Source: Phymorhynchus buccinoides
Lineage: Eukaryota; Mollusca; Gastropoda; Neogastropoda; Raphitomidae
Reading direction: 5' to 3'
Assembly: GCA_017654935.2 (NCBI GenBank)
Contig: CM065682.1
Location: 44,231,036 to 44,295,035 of the forward strand
DNA: 64,000 nt
This document shows positions 11,156 through 22,559 of this stretch, piece by piece. The translations under genes were made by a program, and so were the position numbers. Each line of letters opens with the position of its first letter. Position 1 is the first letter of the stretch. The notes beneath the pieces were generated by a model. It had not been told where the DNA came from and did not search any database. It saw only the letters and a list, made by a program, of their open reading frames with translations.

Positions 11156-11255
11156 GGCAGTTTCGTGGCCGAAAATTGCGTTGTGAATTGTGTGCCACAT
11201 AGAGGCAGTTTCGTGGCCGAAAATGTATATTGAATTGTCCGACTGTATCTTGATT
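11156..11255. repeat. 58-bp tandem duplication in putative last exon
   Basis: GGCAGTTTCGTGGCCGAAAAT occurs at 11156 and 11214. Each copy is followed by a TTGAATTGT-like sequence. Confidence 0.85.
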
Positions 11256-11868
11256 AATCTCCGATTTGAAATGTACAAAAATAGTTTTTAAGCTTATTGA
11301 CTTCATAATCTTTGATTGCGACACATTTTTGTTTGGCGGTACCATTTATATATGATAGTTTGGTATTCAAATGGTCTTATTGTCCTCTTATACCTTGTTG
11401 AAATAATTATATATATCCTTGTAACGTTTTATTACTCATCATTGAATGCGATTGTTGCAAGCAAAAACTCCATTTCTTTTTCTAAGAGGACATAATATTG
11501 ACTTTAAAACATTCTGTTCTTGATCTAGCTTTCATTTTTTCCCCAAGTTTGTTTTTAAAGCATGGCCTTTGTTGGGTTCCAGAGAACGGATTTTTGTTGA
11601 TTTGTATTCATATTTGTCAGTTTCTCTGCTTTTTTTAGGGGAAGGGGGGCTGCCTATGCAGATTGTATGCGTTTGTCTATTTATAATTTGGTGTCGTTTT
11701 GTGACATGCTATGTTTTCTTATATTAATCAGGTTAGGCAAAGGAACATAACTCTCCTTACCGGAAGTATCCCAATGACTTCCCTTTACTTCCGGTCACAT
11801 GATTCCTTTACTTGAGCTATTCGCTTTCCCTTTTCCTGCATCAGGAGGGAGGAGGGAGGGATGATTCG
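11256..11868. other. Stretch without recognisable feature
   Basis: AT-rich. Two CTTCC/CCGGAAG motifs at about 11760-11795 are arranged as CCGGAAGTAT..ACTTCCGG, which is an ETS-like palindromic pair. No AATAAA noted. Confidence 0.4.
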
Positions 11869-11966
11869 ATTGTTTGAGTGTTGGTAAGTATTTAGTTAGA
11901 ATAGATAGTAATATTAATACAAATTTACCAATCTATTCAAACCATACTAACCAACACTCAAACAAT
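11869..11966. repeat. 98-bp imperfect palindrome
   Basis: ATTGTTTGAGTGTTGGTAAGTA at the left is matched by TACTAACCAACACTCAAACAAT at the right, with an inner pair AGAATAGAT/ATCTATTC. Likely a small foldback element or MITE remnant. Confidence 0.8.
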
Positions 11967-12039
11967 AGCAGATTCCCATAGAGGAGGTGGGAGATGCTTA
12001 TCAAGTCTCATAATACAAAACGCCCATAACATACATAAT

Positions 12040-12850
12040 ATTCGGGTGACATGGTCAGTTATTTTATTTTGCAGACTAATGCAGCGTGTCATTGATACAA
12101 AGGAGACTCATTGCGGTGTTTAAACTTGTCGTTTGAAGAGTGATTTGGACAAAATATGTATGTAAAATTGCATTAAAAAATATGTAGCTGATTGCTAAAA
12201 AACACCAAAACATTAATGAATTGATTGGGGGGTGCAGCATGGGAAAAAATAATTTTCTTAGATGGATGCAGCGTGGATCTGCTAGAAATGTGTTGAGATC
12301 TCGGCAACACATAGACTAAGGCTGTGTGCAGATATACGCACAAGTTGTGCGCGGAAACCCATGCGCAATCCGCCAAAACAAATCTGGAAGTAAGAAATAT
12401 GAAAGTGTTGCCACTAAACGTGAAAACCCATCCGTCATCCCAGTTGCTTATTTTGTATATAAGTGTATGGGGTTTCCGCACGGAACTTGCCGATCTAATG
12501 CACACAGTGCCCCCACAAGTTGCCCCAAGTGATACATATGCAGTATTGGCAAGGAAAATCGCTCATATCTTCACATTTAGGAAAGTGTGATATAAAACAA
12601 TGTAAAAATTCTTAAATGCTCACACTTTTTAAACATCTGCAGTTTCTGATTGGTCCATTGTTCACTGGATTACAATCTGATGAAAGGAAAAGTGTGCTTG
12701 GTCTTCTGCTTAACATAATGTAGATCATAAAGTATGGTCCATAATGCAGAGCTTTAAACATAATTATATTAAAACCTCTGATGTAAATACGCTTCCTGCG
12801 ATCGAGATCTTCGCAAAGCATTTTCACATTAAAACAGAATTGAAACAGTA
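12040..12850 (+). repeat. Long repeat family B, copy 1
   Basis: Shares ordered landmarks with copies at 13215-13840, 14155-14800 and 16025-16640: GTGAC(AT)GGTCAG, ACTAATGCAG, ATTGATACA.AGGA, GTATGTAAAATTGCA, GTGGATCTGCTAGAAATGTGTT, GCAGTATTGGCAAGGAAAAT and TTTCTGATTGGTCCA. This copy is broken by a Harbinger-type MITE at about 12320-12510, which replaces sequence present in the copy at 14155. No coding frame is conserved between copies. Confidence 0.65.
12320..12510. mobile_element. Harbinger-type MITE (family H), diverged copy
   Basis: GGCTGTGTGCAGATATACGCACAAG, then GGAAACCCATGCGCAATCC at the left and GGGTTTCCGCACGGAACTTGCCGATCTAATGCACACAG at the right, follow the same order as the better-preserved copies at 56997-57165 and 63386-63576. 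TAA precedes the left end. The right terminus is degraded. Confidence 0.55.
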
Positions 12851-12929
12851 GAAAGACGAAAAATTAGTGTCAGAAAAAGAATTATGAATGAACATTTACA
12901 ACTGGCAATACAATTTGTGCACAAACATG

Positions 12930-13045
12930 AATTAAAACAGAAGGAACTGAATTTGTACATGAAAACGAATTAAAACTGAGAAGGAACTGGAAAAGAAACA
13001 TTTTTATAATGGACTTTCCTTCAATGAAAAGTGATTTGAAAAGGA
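12930..13045 (+). repeat. Diverged direct repeat, partner at 15115-15240
   Basis: Shares AATTAAAAC.GAAGGAA, ATTTGT.CATGAA.ACGAATTAAAAC, GAGAAGGAA.TGGAAA and TTTTTATAATGGACTTT in the same order with 15115-15240. This indicates a duplication of a larger segment including the family B copies. Confidence 0.75.
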
Positions 13046-13214
13046 GAAAAAACATTGGACATTCAAAAGCAAACAAACCGATTCATAACAGTTTATGAAA
13101 AACATTTGGACATTACTCTTTGGACATTACTCTTTCCAACGTATATAACCATCAACTGACTGCAAATAAAAATAACTAATGTGAGAAAGGTACTGCGGTG
13201 ATTTGAAATTACGG

Positions 13215-13840
13215 ATAAAGTGACCTTGAGTGACTGGGTTAGTTGCTTCACTGTGGGCTAATGGTAAATGCAGTGTCAGGTGTTTTTTTTTTTTATTGAT
13301 GCAAAGGAATGTGTTTGCATCATTTGGAGAAGGGTTTGATCACAATAAATACATACTATTTAATCAAAATGACGTCACCATCACTGGGTAATGAGCAAAC
13401 AATAAAATATGTTCTTAGTGTGCAGCCTACAAAGATATATGCAGTCTGGTAGAATATGATTTTGTCCATGAGTGGATCGAATCAAAATATACTGATAGAT
13501 TGGGAAAACGTAAACACCGAGTACCCACTGCCCCAAAGTCGCCCAAACGTCTGCAAAAATTGTGCAAGTTGTAGCATTAACAAGGAAAATAACACCCGTC
13601 TTTACAATGAATGAAAGTTTGTATAAATTCTGTAAGTCTTCACCGTAACAAAATAAATTCCATTTGCTACCTAAACATTTGGATTTTGCAAGAGAACGGC
13701 CGCAAGCACAATGTAACATGAATGCAGATTTGACGACCAAAACGTAACGGTTTCTGATTGGTCCAACTATGTATGGGCCCTTCTGTTTAATCGCATATGG
13801 ACTGGAGCAAAAAGGATACAACCTGTTTCATTAAAATTGT
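13215..13840 (+). repeat. Long repeat family B, copy 2
   Basis: Same landmark order as copy 1 (GTGACTGGGTTAGTTG, AAATGCAGTGTCAGGT, TTGATCACAATAAAT, GGGTAATGAGCAAA, TTTCTGATTGGTCCA). It is closest to the copy at 16025, which shares AATGCAGTGTCAGGT and TAATGAGCAAA. The minus-strand 146-codon open frame at 13381-13821 lies wholly inside and is not kept in the other copies. Confidence 0.65.
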
Positions 13841-14154
13841 GTGTGACTATGCAACTGAAAAAAAAGAAGTCAAGAACATCTGGGTCTTGATTCGATAACT
13901 ACGGAATGCTTATGCGCGGGAGATATTCTTAGTTATAAAATTAGCCCCAAAGACTCAGAATGGCTCCCTTTGACTTGTCTATTCAGCCATTTAAAAGTAT
14001 ATTGAAAAACGGACGTACGAACGTAAGGTGGTTATTGAGGAATAAAAAGCAGATCAGTCTAATTTGAACACTTGTATCTTTCTAGCGTATTATCAACGGC
14101 CTGAAAGTGGATGGGAGTACCGAGTAAATGAAAGGTACAGGGTGAACCAATATT

Positions 14155-14800
14155 AGGGTCAACGTGACCTTGGGTGACATGGTCAGTAATGAGTTGTGGA
14201 CTAATGCAGTGTTGCTTTAAACTGATATTGATACAGAGGAAGACATACTGCGGTGCTTAAATCTGTCCTTTGGAGAGTGACTTAGTCAACATAGATATGT
14301 AAAATTGCAAAAAAAGACGTAACCGTTGCTGGATAAAACAAAATGCCTGTTTTTTGTTGTGTGCAGCCAGTGAAAATGTACTTTGTTTAGACGAAAAGTG
14401 CGTGGATCTGCTAGAAATGTGTTAAAATGTCTGCAAAACACTAAAATTAATGCTTCCACGCCCTAGAAGTTGCTCCAAATTATAAATGTGCAGTATCAGC
14501 AAGGAAAATCACTCGTATCTTAGCATTTAGGAAAGTAATATAACAAAAATTTAATGTGTGAACTTTCTTGAACACTTCATCTTTAAAACAGACCACGCTT
14601 GCTACCTAAACATCAGCATTTTATTATAGAGCAACAGTCCCGAAAACAGAATTTGACATACAAATACTGGTTCTAGAGCAAACCCGTCGTGTAGACCAGG
14701 TGTACGCCAAGAAGAAGCAGAAGCGTAATGGTTTCTGATTGGTCCAGCTATTAACTGGATTACAATCTAATGAAAAGTGTGCATGGGCTTCTGCTTATAA
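14155..14800 (+). repeat. Long repeat family B, copy 3
   Basis: Carries GTGACATGGTCAGTAATGAG, GTGGATCTGCTAGAAATGTGTT, GCAGTATCAGCAAGGAAAAT, TTTCTGATTGGTCCAGC and GGATTACAATCTAATG. It pairs most closely with copy 1, which suggests an ancestral dimer (types 1/3 and 2/4) that was duplicated. Confidence 0.65.
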
Positions 14801-15114
14801 CATAATGCAGACTGGGGTAAAGAAAAGATACATGTACAAAAACTGAGGTGCAACAAATACTGTCCTCAAAACCACGCAAGTAATACAAATAGTTTAGGGA
14901 AGCGCATCTAATTACCCCAAAGCATGTTTTTTTAATATAAAAGAAATAAGATCACAATGTAATGAAATTAGTCAAAATAAAGGATTCTTTAACTTTACAT
15001 GTTGTAAACCGTTTATGAGAACACTCTTGGTACGAAACATATGAACATTAATAATTTTAATGCAACAAAGTATGAATTATTGAAATGTATTATTTGACAA
15101 TGCCCAAGATCACG
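14801..15114. other. AT-rich spacer without recognisable feature
   Basis: No motif or shared repeat seen between family B copy 3 and the diverged direct repeat. Confidence 0.4.
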
Positions 15115-15240
15115 AATTAAAACGGAAGGAATTTGAATTTGTGCATGAAGACGAATTAAAACCGAGAAGGAATTGGAAATGAAACGAATTTTTATAATGG
15201 ACTTTACTTTAATGTAAGATGATTTGGAAAGAGAAACATT
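15115..15240 (+). repeat. Diverged direct repeat, partner of 12930-13045
   Basis: Same ordered blocks as 12930-13045 (GAAGGAA, ACGAATTAAAAC, GAGAAGGAATTGGAAA, TTTTTATAATGGACTTT). Confidence 0.75.
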
Positions 15241-15486
15241 AGAGACTGGAAATTCAAACGTGGGACTTTACCTCTGAGAAAGAGCAAGCCTGTCTTAATT
15301 TCGGTGCAACGCTACTCAAGTCCAAGCGTTGCCATCTAAATTGAAGATCTGGTTTTCAAGCAATATTTCTGGTATGCTTACTTTAACACGCATTACGATT
15401 TGTTTTCCTAAGCTTTGAGAATGTGTGCATGTTGAATTTAATCTGGACGTATTAGAACAATGGAATAGTTATCCAAGAGATAATCT

Positions 15487-15985
15487 TTGCGAAATCAGAA
15501 AAAAAACCTCAGAGATGCTCCCCTTGACTTGCAGCCATATTGAAAGACGAACGTGTAAATGCTTATCCAAAAGGGATTTATAATCTTTATGAAATGTAAG
15601 CACACACAAGAAAGAAAAAGCACTCAGATGCTCCCCTTGACTTGCATATCCAGCCATATTGAAAGATGAAAGTATAAAATAAAAAACAAAGTGATAATTG
15701 AGAAGTACAATGCAGGCGAGCAGAATGACAACAGTTTATGGAAAGCATTTTGACACCATTCTTTCCAACGTTCATCACCATCATTTATGAAATCAGCACA
15801 CACGTAAACAAAAATATAAAACCGCAGATGCTCCCCGTGACTTGTATATCCAGCCGTATTGAAAGATGAAAGTATAAAACCCCAAACAAGGTGATTATTG
15901 AGGAGTAAAATGCAGGCGAGCAGAATGACAAGTTTATTGACAACTTGACACCACTCTTTCCAACGTTGGTCACCATCAACTGACT
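15487..15985 (+). repeat. Tandem repeat, ~195-bp unit (two full, one partial)
   Basis: The markers CAGATGCTCCCC.TGACTTG, CCAGCC.TATTGAAAGATGAAAGTATAAAA, AATGCAGGCGAGCAGAATGACAA and CTCTTTCCAACGTT.. recur at about 15510 (partial), 15630 and 15825. A degenerate relative (GGCTCCCTTTGACTTG..ATTCAGCCAT) is at about 13960. Minus-strand open frames of 62-65 codons share the same in-frame peptide because they read the repeat unit. Confidence 0.8.
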
Positions 15986-16024
15986 AACTGAAAATAAAAG
16001 GACTGATATGAAAAGGTACTGCGG

Positions 16025-16640
16025 TGATTCAAATTAGGTTAGGGGTGACTGGGTCAATTGATTCATTGTTGATTAATGGCAAATACAGTGTCAGGTACCT
16101 ATTTTTTATTGGGACAAAGGAGACAATAGCACCGTACATTGTATTGGTACAAAGGAGACAAACTCTGGTGCTTGAATGTATCATTTAGACAATGGTTTAA
16201 TCATAATAAATATGCACAATGAGATGTTACCACTGCATGGTAATGAGCAAAAAGTAATAAAAAAACATCGTAGTGGGCAGCCCACAAAAATGCAGCCCAA
16301 AAAACCAAGAACGATTTTCTTCAGTGGAGCTTTGTGTAGACCTAATCGAACTTTATTGAATCGGCAAAACATTCACGCAGACTAGAGTATCCACTGCCCA
16401 GAAATTGCCAATAAATGTACAAATGGCAGCTTTAACAAGGACAATTACTTTTTATTTACAATAATGAAAATTTGGTTAAAATTAAAATATGTGGGAATTC
16501 TGTCTTCCTATTTACAACAAACTAGATACACTACCTAAACAGCTTCAAGCACAATTTGACATAAGAAATAGTCTTTCACATAAACGTACCAGTTTCTGAA
16601 TGATCCAGCCATTCATCGGATCTATATCTGGTGCAAACAA
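16025..16640 (+). repeat. Long repeat family B, copy 4
   Basis: Contains GGGTGACTGGGTCAATTG, AAATACAGTGTCAGGTA, a doubled TGGTACAAAGGAGACAA-like element, GGTAATGAGCAAAAAG and TTTCTGAATGATCCAGCC. The overlapping opposite-strand open frames at 16176-16385 are not conserved in other copies. Confidence 0.6.
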
Positions 16641-16644
16641 ATAA

Positions 16645-18320
16645 TCATAATTTCAAAACTGTTGGCGTTAGACCACTATAACCAGATATGTATTCATGAT
16701 CAGCATTAACAGTGGAATGCAGTGAAAGACATTTTAAAGGCACCAATAGCACAGTGTGAGTGAGAGCCGAGGGTCTATGTAAACATGGACTACAGTGGGA
16801 GACATTTTGAAGTGCTATCCTGGCAACTGCTATTCTAATGATCTGTGCCGGGGGAAGGCTGCCGCAAAGCAAAGCGAGCGCAGGGCGTAGCAAACATGGG
16901 GCATTGCTGCTAGTGATATATAAAATGGGCACAAGTCGAAAACAGTCATTCATAACAGCGGATTTTCACTCCAATGCAGATTGGAGGGTCTTAATTTGTA
17001 CTCTCTGGTTTCAGAGTTACTGTCCCTATCTTTGCATTTTAGTGTCTATATGACTTTTTGTCCTTGTGTTCTCTCCAGTTTCCACGCTTTAGTTATATTT
17101 TTGTATATTTTAGTCTCCAGTCCTAAGTTTATTAGTTTACTAACAGCATCTGCACCAACCTGGTTATTTTGTGTAGACCCCAAGTGCTGATAGTCAGTCT
17201 TGTTCGCAACTAAAGCAGTACCTTTCCCCCATTTCCAAGTTATGTAATATGGGGTGAGTCCTGGGTTCTCTTTCTTTTATAAAACATCTCTTTTTCTTTG
17301 TTTCAGTCTTTATTATCACGCATGTTATTGAACTAGCTTTTATAGTATTACTTGTAGAGTCTGTACTTGCTACTGGTGACTAAAAGGGGCATTGGAACAA
17401 CAAATTCGAAACATGAGCAACACTGCTAAAATTGTGTGGTGGTGGTGGTGGTTTCTTTACCTTTCTGGGCACGATTTTAACATTTGCAAAGCAAGAGTTG
17501 GACTTTTAAAAATATGCATGGCTTTGGCACTGCATTAAAAGCTTGCATCACACGCATCACATGCCTGTTTTACGTATGGTACATCATAATAATTATCGTT
17601 TTGTGTTCATGCTTCTGAATTTCATGTTACAAAACAAGTCATGAAAGGGTTATTTATTACCCCAGACTAAGTTCCGAACATTGTTCTACAGTTTGCGATT
17701 ATTTTTTTCATACAAAAATAAAATAAAAATAGTCGCCCACATGACCGTGCACATACAAAAACGCACTATGTGCAATAAGCGCACACAATTGGACAGTTCT
17801 TTGAATGTAATCGTCAAAAATGTTTACAACATATCCATAACTGAAGTATTTCACCTGGAGTTTTTCTAGTTCTCATCAAGGTGTTATACCACACACAAGG
17901 CAGGTAACTCTGTTTCTGATAGTTGACAGCACGCACATTTGACAACTCGAGACATGTACTTTATCGCATCTATTTTCATAAAATGATTTTCTCATTTAAA
18001 AATAACAGAACAAGTATTACTTCGAATTCAGAAACACCCCCTTTTTTTTATAAATACCAGTCAATCCCGTTTTTGACGCCTTATTATGGCTTATGTTTAG
18101 CAGGTTTCCTGACTTTCAACATGCTAATCTATTACCATTGTTCTAATCATGACTGTCTTGCTTGGTTAGTCATTCAGCTTTCATTTCTAGAAATTTACAC
18201 TTTTCAATCGGGTTATTAGTGTTACAATAAGATCAGTCTCAATTGCCACCAACATTGTAGAATGACTCTGTAGTAAGTAATGAAAACGTACATTTAAGTA
18301 ATCAACAATACATAACTAAA
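16645..18320. other. Intergenic stretch, nothing firmly recognised
   Basis: A TATA-like GATATATAAAATGGG is at about 16915, but no downstream exon was recognised. A (GGT)n run lies at about 17439-17451. Open frames up to 102 codons show no motif. Confidence 0.45.
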
Positions 18321-18321
18321 T

Positions 18322-19235
18322 TTATCTTAAAGCTGAGGTTCATTCCAACATCACGGTTGAAGTTGTTTTGTAGTTGACATTCATTGTAATACCTACTTTA
18401 ATGGTGTGTTTTTTCTAAATATTGATGTTCATTGCAATATCGACGTTGCGGGTGTAATCTGAATGCGATGTTCATAATAACGTCGACGTTTAGGGTGTGC
18501 GATCTGAAAGCTAATATTAATAACAATATTGACGTTGAGGATTGAGTGATCTGAAAGTTGATGTTCATCGCAATATGCACGTTGGAGTGTTATCTAAAAG
18601 TTGAGGTTCATTTTAATATCTAAGTTGAGCGCATGTTATCTAATAGTTCATATTCTACATTGGAGCATGTTAACTAAAAGATGTTCATTTCAAGGTCTAC
18701 AATGAGGACGTGTTATCTGAAAGTTGATGTTGAGCAAATATCTACATAAAAGGTGCATAAGCTAAAAGCCGATGTTCGATTCAATATTTATGTGAAGATT
18801 ATGCTGTCTAAAAACCAAGTTTATTGCAATATTTATGGAGATGATTTGCTATCTGAAAGCTGATGTTCATTGGAATATCAGCTTGAAAATGGGTTATCTA
18901 AATGTTTATGTTCATCGCATTTTACATTGATGGTATGGTATCTTAAAGTCGACGTTCATTGTGTAATATCTACGTTGAGAGTCTGTTATCTACAAGCTGA
19001 ACGTTTTTTGTAATATCTATGTTGAGAGTATGTTATTTAAAAGCTGAGGTTTATTGTAATATTTATGTTGATAGTATACGTTATCTAAACGCTGAAGTTT
19101 ATTGCAATATCTACATGAAGGGGATGTTATTTAAACATTTACGTTCAGTGCAATATCTACGCGAAGGGTGCGTTATCTGTAAGGCAAGGTTCATTACATT
19201 AAAAATCGAGAATGCGGTTTCTAAAATCTGAAAGC
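18322..19235 (+). repeat. Minisatellite array M, ~46-bp unit, about 20 decayed units
   Basis: Units follow TATCTAAAAGCTGAGG, then TTCATTGCAATATCTACG, then TTGAGGGTGTG. About 20 diverged units can be counted. Best preserved near 19000-19200, where three consecutive units read AAGCTGAGGTTTATTG.AATAT. The same unit occurs in reverse complement at 22560-23060. The 70-codon frame at 19019 is a reading of the unit. Confidence 0.85.
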
Positions 19236-19605
19236 TGTGTATCCCATTAAAGTAAGGCAGACCCCAGAATTAGCGTTTCCCACCCACCTTCCCTAAGTTT
19301 CAGATAAAGTATACTCATTCTACCGACGTAAATTAATTCACAAGTCTTTCCGTCAAAGTTCATTTTTACTCTGCAGTTGTCGTTTAGCTTTGGCATACAT
19401 CTGTACAGAGCCTCTCCCCACAAGCACTTTTTTAAGTTTTATAATGTAAACAAACGAACGATAAATATAGCTACTGTTAAATCGACAAAACAATGAAAAG
19501 TGGGCATAGGTTTTGTTTATTCCCCCATCTCATGTTTACGACCATCAATCACAAAAGTCTACTACTTTTTCTTTGTTTACTTTCTTTTAGTTTTATGAAA
19601 ATAAT

Positions 19606-19745
19606 CCTAGGCTGATCCTAACCCTTTCCCTTTCCTGAAGCGATAGAAAGTTGCTTCTCACTGAAAAAAATCAATGCGAAAATTTGAGGGGGGTGGCGGG
19701 TGGGGGACTACCATAAATTACATCTTTGCCGAAAAGTTATTAGTG
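19606..19745 (+). repeat. Interspersed repeat family C, copy 1
   Basis: CTGATCCTAACCCT.TCC, GAA.GTTGCTTCTCA and a G-run after AAATTTGAGGGGGG match 50664-50795 in order and strand. No termini were identified. Confidence 0.65.
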
Positions 19746-19875
19746 TATAAAAGACATCCACCGTGTGCCAAAAATATTTGTTTCCAGAAACTACCAATAA
19801 TTATTGCAATCATTTGGTAAACGAATAGCATAAAAATATATGTCCCAGCTTGATTTTGTTTTCAGAGGATCTTTA

Positions 19876-22060
19876 AATCTGCATATTGGCAGAATTCAGG
19901 TGGTCTGGGGAAGAGCTGCATCCACTCTTCCTTACGCCTACCTTGTTTGTGTTTACAAGTTCTTGCAAAGTTATGATAAAGTTTGAAAAGCAGTTTTGAA
20001 ATATAATTCCAAAGATGCGTTATGGCGGGGGATTCGCCCACCCCTTCCTGCTACCATCTCTTGTTCAATTGTCTCATGAAATGGACATCATTAGGTTTTC
20101 TAAACGAAGTCCATTCTCTGCGGTATTCAAGACATCTATTTTGTGGCCTCATCATAATTCAAGAGTGGACTTGGCTGTGTGTTTAAAAACTAAATCTTGG
20201 AAATGAATTTTCGTTCTCTTCGTTCTCAATTACAATCTAAACAATATCTTCTAAAATTCACTTTGTTGAAGTTTGTAGAAACACAAATAATTTCTTTCAA
20301 GGGTATGTTGTTGTTTTCCTTGCGAGTTTTAGTATGAGTAAATTTAATTCATAATAAATGCATTTTAACTATGTTCATAATATTCTGGTAGTGTTAACCT
20401 AATACAAAGTGCTGGTTATTAGTTTCCTAAATTATTCACATATACTTTAACATTAAAAGAAGTTTCCAAGAACTTCGTGCATAACCATGACTGAAATCAT
20501 CTGGTAAGCATTGCGTAGCAACGAAATATATGTTACAGATTATGTTTGAGAGGATCTTTATAGAGAGCATGACTGCATTGTTTTTAATCTTTAGGGGTGA
20601 GCACACGCCACCTGCCAAAGTGACCAGTCAGACTTTGAAAGCCTGAAGAGGGCCATGTCCATCACTTGGAAGAAGACAGATACAAATAATCTGCATATTG
20701 GCAGAATTCAGGTGACTTGGGGAAGGGCTGCATCTACCCTTCCTTACGCCTACCTTGTTTGTGTTTACACATTCTTGCAAAGTTATGATAAAGTTTTGAA
20801 ATATAATTCCAAAGATGGGTTATGACGGGGGATTCGTCCACCCCTTCCTGCTCCCATCTCTTGTTAAAATTTTTGTAATGAAATGGACATCAATAGGTTT
20901 TCTAAGCGAAGTCCATTCTCTGCATTATTCAAGACATCTATTTTGTGGCCTCACCAGAATTCAAGAGTGGACTTGGCTGTTCTGCTTAAAAACTAAATCT
21001 TGGAAATGAATTTTTGTTCTCAATTACAATCTAAGCTATATCTTCTAAAATTCACTTTCTTGCAGTTTGTGGAAACAACTACTTTCTTTCAAGGGTATGT
21101 TGGTTTATATTTGCAATTTTTAGCATGCGGGTAAATTTTTCATATTAAATGCATTTTAACTATATTCATAATATTCCGGTAGTGTTAACCCAATAAAAAG
21201 TGCTGGCCATTAGCTTCCTAAATTATTCACATATACTAACATTAAAAGAAGTTTCCAAGAACGTTTCGCATAATCATGACTGAAATCATCTGGTAGGTAT
21301 TGCGTACCAACGAAATATATGTTACAGATTATGTTTGAGAGGATCTTTATAGAGAGCATGTCACTGCATTGTTTTTAATCTTTAGGGGTGAGCACACGCC
21401 ACCTGCCAAAGTGACCAGTCAGACTTTGAAAGCCTGAAGAGGGCCCTGTCCATCACTTGGAAGAAGACGGATACAAATAATCTGCATATTGGCAGAATTC
21501 AGGTGGCTTGGGGAAGGGCTGCATCTACCCTTCCTTACGCCTGCCTTGTTTGTGTTTACACATTCTTGCAAAGTTATGGTAAAGTTGAAAAGTAGCATTG
21601 GAATGTATTCCAGAGATAGGTTATGGCGGGGAATTCACCCACCCCTTTCTGCTCCCATCTCTTGTTCAATTTTGTCATTAAATGGACATCAATCAGTTTT
21701 TCAAACAGTCCATTGGATAGCAACAAAATGCATGTCCCTGCTTGATTGTGTTTGGAGATTATCTTTGTAGAGAGCATAACAGATACAAATAATCTGCATA
21801 TTGGCAGAATTCAGGTGGCTTGGGAGAGGGCTGCGTCCACCCTTTCTTATGCCTACCTTGTTTTTATTTACAAATTCTTGCAAAGTTATGGTAAAGTTTG
21901 AAAATCGGTTTGAAATGTATTTCCAAAGATGGGCTATGGCTCTTGTTCAATTTCCTCATGAAATGGACATCACTCGATTTCTAAACGAAGTCATTATTTC
22001 CATTATTGAAGACATGGATTTTGTTGCTTTTTCAGAAAGTAAGATTTGTTAGGGGTTTTC
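19876..22060 (+). repeat. Tandem repeat, ~800-bp unit, four copies (two truncated)
   Basis: ATCTGCATATTGGCAGAATT begins copies at about 19878, 20690, 21481 and 21793 (spacings about 812, 791 and 312). Long shared blocks include CTTCCTTACGCCTACCTTGTTTG, CACCCCTTCCTGCT, CATGAAATGGACATCA and AACTAAATCTTGGAAATGAATTTT. The third copy lacks its 3' half and the fourth is internally deleted. Open frames of 60-93 codons recur at the same place in each copy but break at different sites, which argues against coding. A weak relative may lie at 25274-25340. Confidence 0.85.
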
Positions 22061-22559
22061 AGCTTAAAACCTAAAATTCTTAATTGAGTTTTATCCTCAA
22101 TTATAGTCTAAACAATATCTAAAAGTCACTTTATTGAAGTTTCAGGAAACATTTAGAAAAGTGTTTTAATTTCAAGGGTATGCTTTATTCTGCGATTTTT
22201 GCTATGCGAGAAAACATTTTGTTAATAGTAAATGTAATTTTAGCTATATTCAGAACAGAAAACGCGTAGCCCACTCCCGTCCTTTCCTTTTTATTGTGTC
22301 ATAAGAATGTCACAGATTTGAGCAACAGAAAACCACACTTCAGCTCCACCCCTAAACTTTACACATTCTAACCCCATCTCCCTTCTTGTTCCACTCTTCA
22401 GCAGAAGTGATCAGTTTATCAGAGGTTCCAATCCCCTGACTGAGCATTATGTCAGGGCCTGCTGAAATGATTCTGTTGTCTGGCTGGGTCATTCTGCTCC
22501 AGTTTTAGATAAAACGCCCTAGACGTAAATGCAATAACAACCCAATCCATGTACACATT
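22061..22559. other. Spacer between tandem core and inverted array
   Basis: Unique-looking sequence. A pyrimidine-rich part lies at 22270-22420. No open frame or repeat recognised. Confidence 0.4.

Larger units (their letters stand above)
4271..11600 (+). ncRNA. Candidate spliced non-coding transcript, eight exon-like blocks
   Basis: Exon-like blocks with AG/GT edges: about 4271-4326 (donor GTAAGC), 7209-7334 (acceptor CTCCGCAG, donor GTATGG), 8229-8479 (acceptor after TTTTTTTCCGTTTCTTTAG, donor GTAAGTG), 8870-9034 (acceptor ATGTGCAG, donor GTAGGT), 9721 or 9737-9871 (donor GTAACC), 10144-10197 (weak donor GTAAAA), 10322-10436 (acceptor CTCTACCAG, donor GTATAT) and 10854 onward (acceptor TTGTTGCACAG). 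All lie on one strand in order. Stops occur in all frames across the joined blocks. The longest reading starts at 8271 and stops early in the next block, so a lncRNA or short-peptide transcript fits best. No AATAAA was seen near the 3' end, so the end is a guess. Each junction alone is weak; the series is the evidence. Confidence 0.3.

Noticed and set aside
13381..13821. 146-codon minus-strand open frame
   Set aside because: Lies inside a copy of repeat family B; the other copies do not keep the frame, and no motif is recognisable.
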